Shown here piece by piece: positions 59,241 to 64,000 of a DNA stretch of 64,000 bases (the first letter of the stretch is position 1; each line of letters starts with the position of its first letter). The notes under the pieces were generated by a model, which ran no database searches, was not told the DNA's origin, and saw only the letters and a program-made list of their open reading frames with translations. The DNA is taken from assembly GCF_027625935.1 (NCBI RefSeq), contig NZ_CP115300.1, positions 2,852,001-2,916,000 on the forward strand, read 5' to 3'. The translations under genes were made by a program, and so were the position numbers. The stretch comes from Streptomyces camelliae. Lineage in GTDB: Bacteria > Actinomycetota > Actinomycetes > Streptomycetales > Streptomycetaceae.

Positions 59241-60239
59241 GTGGAGCGCAGGACGATCGGCGCGGGGGCGCTCGCGGTGGGGGCCGTCGGACTCGGGTGC
59301 ATGCCGATGAGCTGGGCGTACAGCACCTCGCGGCAGCGGGGCGAGGAGTCGCTGAGATGCGTGCACCGGGCGCTGGACCTGGGCACGACGCTCCTGGACA
59401 CGGCGGACATGTACGGCCCGTTCACCAACGAACTGCTGCTGGGCCGGGTGCTGAAGGAGCGCCGCGAGGAGGCTTTCGTCTCCACCAAGGTGGGTCTGCT
59501 CGTGGGCGAGCAGCACATCGTGGCCAACGGCCGCCCCGGCTACGTCAGACGGGCCTGCGACGCCTCGCTGCGGCGTCTCCAGACGGACGTGATCGACCTC
59601 TACCAGCTGCACCGCGCCGACCCCGAGGTCCCCATCGAGGAGACCTGGGGCGCGATGGCCGAACTGGTGCGGGCGGGCAAGGTACGGGCGCTGGGCCTGT
59701 GCGCGGTGGGGGCACGCGCCGGCCGGCGCTCGGGGGGCGCGCTGCACGACACGACCCTGCAGCAGCTGCGGCGGGTGCAGCAGGTGTTCCCGGTGGCCGC
59801 GGTGCAGGCGGAGCTGTCGGTGTGGTCGCCGGAGGCGCTGGACGGGCTGCTGCCGTGGTGCGAGGCGCGGGGGGTGGGTCTCCTCGCGGCGATGCCGCTG
59901 GGCAACGGCTTCCTGACCGGCACGCTGCGGCCCGGCGAGGGCTTCGAACCGGACGACCCGCGCGCCCGCCACCCCCGCTTCACCGCGGAGATGATGGCGG
60001 CCAACCAGCCGATCGTCGCGGGGCTGCGCCGCATCGCCCGCCGCCACGGCGACGACGTCACCCCGGCCCAGGTGGCCCTGGCCTGGGTCCTCGCCCAGGG
60101 CCGCCATGTGATCGCCCTGCCGGGCACGAAACAGGAACGCTGGGCCACGGAGAACGCGGCCGCGCCCGGACTACGGCTCACCGACCAGGACGTGGCGGAG
60201 GTGTCCCGGTTGCCGGGGGCACAGGGGTCGTGGGACTGA
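59241..60239 (+). CDS. Aldo/keto reductase
   Basis: A 332-residue TIM-barrel NADPH oxidoreductase. It has the AKR tetrad: Asp and Tyr in LLDTADMYGPFTNELLLGRVL, Lys in VSTKVGLLVG, and His in LYQLHRADPEVPIEETWGAM. The C-terminal NADPH loop is ALPGTKQERWATENAAAPGLRLT. It begins at GTG 59241 with GGAGGG about 11 bases upstream. The stop codon lies in the first of three 16-bp tandem repeats, so the reading frame end has been shaped by the repeat. Confidence 0.92.
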   Translation: MERRTIGAGALAVGAVGLGCMPMSWAYSTSRQRGEESLRCVHRALDLGTTLLDTADMYGPFTNELLLGRVLKERREEAFVSTKVGLLVGEQHIVANGRPGYVRRACDASLRRLQTDVIDLYQLHRADPEVPIEETWGAMAELVRAGKVRALGLCAVGARAGRRSGGALHDTTLQQLRRVQQVFPVAAVQAELSVWSPEALDGLLPWCEARGVGLLAAMPLGNGFLTGTLRPGEGFEPDDPRARHPRFTAEMMAANQPIVAGLRRIARRHGDDVTPAQVALAWVLAQGRHVIALPGTKQERWATENAAAPGLRLTDQDVAEVSRLPGAQGSWD

Positions 60240-60281
60240 GGGGTCGTGGGACTGAGGGGTCGTGGGACTGAGGGGTGGTGA
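60224..60281 (+). repeat. 16-bp tandem repeat over the aldo/keto reductase stop
   Basis: The unit GGGGTCGTGGGACTGA occurs three times perfectly (60224-60239, 60240-60255, 60256-60271), followed by a partial GGGGTGGTGA. The first copy ends with the TGA stop of the upstream gene, so each copy carries a possible stop. Confidence 0.85.
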
Positions 60282-60404
60282 CGCTTGCGGGGCGGTGAGG
60301 GGCGGGTCCGCTGAGGGCCGGGGTGCGGGATCGGCACCCGTGAGCACCGGGGCTGTGAGAGGTTGAGAGGGCCGAAAGCGTCGTCGGCCGGAGGGACATC
60401 GATC

Positions 60405-61565
60405 GTGCGACACCACCGTGCTGTGACCGCCCTGTCGGCCGCCGCCCTGCTGCTGACGGCCGGCTGCTCCGCGGGCAGCGCGGGCTCACCGGGCGACCGG
60501 TATTCGGCGCCGGGCGGTACGGCGCCCGGTCCCTCCGCCGCCGCGCCGGCCACCGATCCCGTCCCGCCGGCCAAGGGCTCGGTGAAGGTGCTGCGGACCG
60601 TGGCCGAGGGGCTGAAGACGCCCTGGGGCCTGGCTCCGCTGCCCGACGGGGGGCTGCTCGTCTCCTCGCGCGACGACGGGACGATCGTCCGGGTCGACGA
60701 GAAGACCGGCCGGAAGACCGAGCTGGGTGCCGTCTCCGGGGTGTCCCCGGCCGGGGAGGGCGGTCTGCTGGGCATCGCCCTGTCCCCCGGTTTCGCCTCG
60801 GACCACATGATCTACGCCTACTTCACCTCCGTCTCCGACAACCGCATCGTGCGCGTGCTGTACGACGACAGGAAACCGGCCGGTGAGCAACTGGGCGCTC
60901 CGGACACGGTGTTCAAGGGCATCCCCAAGGGCACCGTCCACAACGGCGGCCGGATCGCCTTCGGCCCGGACGGCATGCTGTACGCGGGCACCGGCGAGGG
61001 CGGCGAGCGCGGACTGGCCCAGGACAGGAAGTCCCTCGGCGGCAAGATCCTGCGCCTGACCCCGGAGGGCGAACCGGCGCCGGGCAACCCCTTCCCCGGC
61101 TCCCCGGTGTACTCGTACGGCCACCGGAACGTGCAGGGCCTGGCCTGGGACGACCGGCAGCGCCTGTTCGCCTCGGAGTTCGGGCAGGACACCTGGGACG
61201 AGCTGAACGCGATCAAGCCCGGCGGCGACTACGGCTGGCCGGCCGCCGAGGGCAGGTCCTCCGACCCCGCCTACCAGAACCCGATCGCCCAGTGGCACAC
61301 CGACGACGCCTCCCCCAGCGGCATCGCCTATGTGAACGGCGTGATCTGGATGGCGGCCCTGAAGGGACAGCGGCTGTGGCGCATCCCGCTGAAGGGCACG
61401 GAGGCGGCGGCCGCCCCACAGGCCTTCCTCACCGGCACGTACGGCCGCCTGCGCACGGTGGCCTCGGCCGGCGGCGACAGGCTCTGGCTGCTGACGAGCA
61501 ACACCGACGGCCGGGGCAGGCCCCGGCCGGGCGACGACCGGGTGCTGGAGGTGCGGGTGAGCTGA
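60405..61565 (+). CDS. Lipoprotein PQQ-dependent sugar dehydrogenase (GSDH family)
   Basis: A 386-residue exported lipoprotein. GTG 60405 with GGAGG ten bases upstream starts a signal peptide ending in the lipobox LTAGC (Cys about residue 22). The six-bladed propeller of the glucose/sorbosone dehydrogenase family follows: LKTPWGLAPLPDGGLLVSSRDDGTI, GEGGLLGIALSPGFASD, HNGGRIAFGPDGMLYAGTGEGG, SYGHRNVQGLAWD and EFGQDTWDELNAIKPGGDYGWP. These soluble enzymes oxidise aldose sugars with PQQ and calcium. No PQQ synthesis genes are in view. Confidence 0.9.
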   Translation: MRHHRAVTALSAAALLLTAGCSAGSAGSPGDRYSAPGGTAPGPSAAAPATDPVPPAKGSVKVLRTVAEGLKTPWGLAPLPDGGLLVSSRDDGTIVRVDEKTGRKTELGAVSGVSPAGEGGLLGIALSPGFASDHMIYAYFTSVSDNRIVRVLYDDRKPAGEQLGAPDTVFKGIPKGTVHNGGRIAFGPDGMLYAGTGEGGERGLAQDRKSLGGKILRLTPEGEPAPGNPFPGSPVYSYGHRNVQGLAWDDRQRLFASEFGQDTWDELNAIKPGGDYGWPAAEGRSSDPAYQNPIAQWHTDDASPSGIAYVNGVIWMAALKGQRLWRIPLKGTEAAAAPQAFLTGTYGRLRTVASAGGDRLWLLTSNTDGRGRPRPGDDRVLEVRVS

Positions 61566-61596
61566 GGGGCACGGCTCGCCGTCGTCCGGTCGTCGG

Positions 61597-61794
61597 CTAG
61601 TCGTCGTCCGTGGTCTCCGCTTCGGCGGGCGGCCGCTCGGGCAGGCGCACGACGACCTTGCCCGAGGCGAGGTCTATGGGCCCCCGACCCGGGTCGGCGT
61701 CGCCGACGTCCTCCCGGGTCAGCTCCAGGCGGTTCTGCTCGTCGTGGGTGTGTTTACGGCCGGGCGCGAACAGTTCCTCGAAGGCGTTGAACAC
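61597..61794 (-). CDS. DUF6191 small protein
   Basis: A 65-residue acidic protein beginning FNAFEELFAPGRKHTHDEQNR, then LELTREDVGDADPGRGPIDLASGKVVVRLP, which matches a conserved actinobacterial small family as I remember it (DUF6191). GTG 61794 has GAGGGGAGGGG just upstream. A GTG five codons earlier (61809) has GGAGG six bases before it and is also possible. Function unknown. It is the gene downstream of the LuxR regulator, 36 bases away. Confidence 0.78.
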   Translation of the reverse strand: MFNAFEELFAPGRKHTHDEQNRLELTREDVGDADPGRGPIDLASGKVVVRLPERPPAEAETTDDD

Positions 61795-61830
61795 GGCCCC
61801 TCCCCTCACCGGTTTCCTCCAGCGTACGAG

Positions 61831-64000
61831 TCAGCCCGCCGTCGGCGCAGGGGCCGGCTCGGCCGGGAACAGGCCCATGCGGTGGGCCAGCGCCGCCGCC
61901 TCCCCTCTGCCCGAGACGCCGAGTTTGCTCAGGATGTTGGAGACGTGGACGCTCGCCGTCTTCGGGGAGATGAACAGCTCCCCCGCTATCTGGCGGTTGG
62001 TGCGGCCGGCCGAGACCAGGCGCAGGACGTCCCGCTCCCGGCTGGTGAGACCGAGGGCCGCGGCCGGGTCGGCGGAGGTCAGAGCCTGGCTCGGGACCCG
62101 GGTGAGGGTGAGGCGGGCGCGCTGGGCGAGCCGGGTGACCGCGTCGGCCAGGGGGCGGGCGCCGAGGTGGGCGGCGACCGCTCCGGACAGCCGGAGCAGT
62201 TCCACCGCGCGGTCGCGTGCGCCGTCGTCGCCGTCGGCTTCGGCGAGGAGGGCCGCGGCGAGGCGGCGGCGGACCCGGGCGAGGTCGTAGGGGCGGTCCA
62301 GACACTCGAAGGCGGTGACCACCGGTGACCAGAGCTCGGCGGTGTCCCGGCCCTGGGCGCGGAGCAGCTCGGCGCGCGTCCACTGGTCGTACGCCTGCCA
62401 CAGCGGGGCACCCGTGGTGAGCGTGCGGACGGTCTCGGAGAGCCGGTCGAGGACCTCCGCGCGGCCGGGCCGGGCCGCGGGCAGTGTGCGGGTGTCGGCC
62501 TCGGCGCCGGCGGCGGCCAGCAGCAGCGGCCAGCCGTAGCGGTGGGTGCCGGGCGGGAACCCGGCGTCCAGGGCCTGGAGCAGCACGGCGCGGGCGTCGG
62601 CGACGCGGCCCTCCTCGGCGGCGATGCCCAGGGTGACGCGGGCCAGTGGCAGGAAGTGCTGGGGCATGGGGTCGTGGGTGCCGAAGTGGGCGCGGGCGGC
62701 GGCGAGATGCCGGCCGGCCTCGGCGAGGTCGCCGCGGGCGAGGGCGAGGTCCGCCAGGTGCAGGGCGCCCGCGCCCCGCGGCTGGGCGCCGTGGCCACCC
62801 CGGGCCGCGTGCGCGGCTGCCTCGGCCGCCTTGGGCCACTGGCCGAGCGCGAGGTGCGCCTCGGACAGGTTGCACCACATCCGGGCCTCGGAGTCCAGCA
62901 GCCCGTGGGCGCGGGCGAAGGCGATGCCCTCACGCAGCAGGGGCGCGGCCTCCCGGTCGAGGCCGACGGACTGCAGCTCGGACGGCAGGTTCACATACGC
63001 GCGGCCCGCCATCTGGCGCAGGCCCTCCGCGAGGGTGTCCTGGAGCACCTGCCGCATCTGTGCGAGGCCGGTGTCCGGGTCGCCGGAGTCCACCGTGAGA
63101 CAACCGAGCGTGAGCCGTGCGTGCAGCTCGATCTCGCGGGCGCCCACCATGCGCGCGTACTCCACGGCCCGCTCGGCGGCGGCCAGGGCTTCGGGGCCGG
63201 GCCGGTGCAGCATGGACCAGTTGGCGGCGCGGGCCAGTACCTCGGCGTGCACCTCCGAGGGCGGCAGACCGCGCACCAGGTCCTGGGCGGTGGCCAGTTC
63301 GTGCCAGCCGTCGCCGCGGCCCAGGGCCTGGACGAGGCGGGAGCGCTGGATCCAGAACCAGGCGGCGCGCTGGGGGTCCGGCTCGTCCTCCAGCAACCGC
63401 AGCGCCCGCTTGGTGATCTTCAGCGCCCGTTCCCGCTCGCCGCCGAAGCGGCCCGCGACGGCGGCCTCGGCCATCAGGTCGAGCGGGCGCAGCGCAGTGG
63501 TGGCCGGGTCGCAGCCGCACGGTGGGTAGACCTCGGTGTAGTCGACCGGGCGCAGGGCGGAGCGGACCTCCTCGGGCACGCTGTCCCACAGCTCCATCGC
63601 CCGCTCCAGCAGCCCCAGTTGCTCGGTGTAGGCGTGCCGGCGGCGGGCCACGACGGAGGCGTCCAGGACGGCGGGCAGGGCCTTGGCCGCGTCGTGCGCG
63701 TGGTACCAGTAACTGGCCAGGCGCATCACGCGTGCGTCGGCCGGGACGAGCGTGGGGTCGGCCTCCACGGCTTCGGCGTAGCGGCGGTTGAGCCGGGAGC
63801 GCTCGCCGGGCAGCAGGTCGTCGGAGACGGCCTCGCGGACCAGGGAGTGCCGGAAGCGGTAGCCGTCGCCGGCCGGGGTGACGGTCAGGATGTTGGCGCC
63901 GACGGCGGCCCGCAGCGCCTCGATGAGGTCGTCCTCGCCGAGCCCTGTCACGGCGGCGATCAGCCGGTACTCCACGGTGGAGCCGCCCTCGGCGACGATC
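61831..64000 (-). CDS. Large LuxR-family regulator (LAL type), 3' part
   Basis: More than 720 residues are visible and the N-terminus lies beyond the right edge. The segment near the edge (VEYRLIAAVTGLGEDDLIEALRAAV, then RFRHSLVREAVSDDLLPGERSRLNRRYAEAV) is the typical end of the AAA-like ATPase domain of large ATP-binding LuxR regulators. A long alpha-helical TPR-like region follows. The C-terminal helix-turn-helix is GLTSRERDVLRLVSAGRTNRQIAGELFISPKTASVHVSNILSKLGV. Such proteins activate pathway genes, often in secondary or sugar metabolism; the target here is not clear. Confidence 0.9.
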   Translation of the reverse strand, partial: IVAEGGSTVEYRLIAAVTGLGEDDLIEALRAAVGANILTVTPAGDGYRFRHSLVREAVSDDLLPGERSRLNRRYAEAVEADPTLVPADARVMRLASYWYHAHDAAKALPAVLDASVVARRRHAYTEQLGLLERAMELWDSVPEEVRSALRPVDYTEVYPPCGCDPATTALRPLDLMAEAAVAGRFGGERERALKITKRALRLLEDEPDPQRAAWFWIQRSRLVQALGRGDGWHELATAQDLVRGLPPSEVHAEVLARAANWSMLHRPGPEALAAAERAVEYARMVGAREIELHARLTLGCLTVDSGDPDTGLAQMRQVLQDTLAEGLRQMAGRAYVNLPSELQSVGLDREAAPLLREGIAFARAHGLLDSEARMWCNLSEAHLALGQWPKAAEAAAHAARGGHGAQPRGAGALHLADLALARGDLAEAGRHLAAARAHFGTHDPMPQHFLPLARVTLGIAAEEGRVADARAVLLQALDAGFPPGTHRYGWPLLLAAAGAEADTRTLPAARPGRAEVLDRLSETVRTLTTGAPLWQAYDQWTRAELLRAQGRDTAELWSPVVTAFECLDRPYDLARVRRRLAAALLAEADGDDGARDRAVELLRLSGAVAAHLGARPLADAVTRLAQRARLTLTRVPSQALTSADPAAALGLTSRERDVLRLVSAGRTNRQIAGELFISPKTASVHVSNILSKLGVSGRGEAAALAHRMGLFPAEPAPAPTAG

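Overview
The window is chromosomal DNA of a Streptomyces-type actinomycete. GC content and GC3 are very high, GTG starts are common, and two complete conservons (cvn operons) are present. There is also a XRE/DUF397/anti-sigma-like ATPase cassette, an acyl-CoA carboxylase beta/epsilon pair, and many tight divergent regulator-target pairs. From memory, not from a search, the gene order matches the S. coelicolor core chromosome around ilvBNC-serA-leuB-ilvE-cimA-accBE-cvn2-cvn1. I see no tRNA, rRNA, CRISPR array, insertion sequence, prophage or PKS/NRPS genes.

Layout. 1-0.7 kb: start of a fumarylacetoacetate-hydrolase-family gene and a 63-codon orphan gene with its own terminator. 1.2-12.0 kb: two tandem four-gene conservons (CvnA histidine-kinase-like membrane protein, CvnB roadblock/LC7, CvnC DUF742, CvnD GTPase). 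12.1-17.6 kb: a small hypothetical gene, accE/accB, a Tat-type secreted PL8 polysaccharide lyase and a YceI protein. 17.6-22.8 kb: a gene-free structured stretch, the ATPase/XRE/DUF397 cassette, gene remnants, MarR, a Gly-rich membrane protein and a GPP34 protein. 22.9-24.8 kb: citramalate-synthase-type cimA with a leader terminator. 24.8-33.1 kb: an MHS transporter, a secreted beta-propeller, then a nitrogen cluster (TetR, agmatine deiminase, divergent urease alpha, fused urease gamma-beta, NCS1 permease). 33.1-35.7 kb: ilvE, leuB and a 43-residue gene. 35.9-39.5 kb: LysR/oxidoreductase divergent pair, alpha/beta hydrolase and a small secreted protein. 39.5-43.9 kb: proline catabolism (P5C dehydrogenase, proline dehydrogenase) divergent from a PucR regulator. 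44.0-48.8 kb: two regulator/MFS pairs (MocR and TetR). 48.9-54.6 kb: serA, a 54-bp poly-C tract, and ilvC-ilvN-ilvB with a leader-peptide attenuator. 54.7-64 kb: a GGDEF/EAL membrane protein, 2-hydroxyacid dehydrogenase, aldo/keto reductase, sugar-dehydrogenase lipoprotein, DUF6191 protein and the 3' part of a large LuxR regulator.

Functional themes. Branched-chain amino-acid synthesis (ilvBNC, ilvE, leuB, cimA) with serA is the biosynthetic core. At ilvB the sequence shows ribosome-mediated attenuation through a 13-residue Ile/Leu/Val-rich leader; cimA has a weaker equivalent. Proline is degraded by a two-enzyme operon facing its likely PucR regulator. The most unusual catabolic set is agmatine deiminase plus a urease-like enzyme that keeps its nickel ligands but lacks the canonical active-site flap Cys-His. 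It sits with a permease and a TetR gene, and a perfect palindrome lies in the permease/urease promoter region. The two conservons are old paralogues, yet their CvnD genes share a 371-bp tract with a single difference, which points to recent gene conversion.
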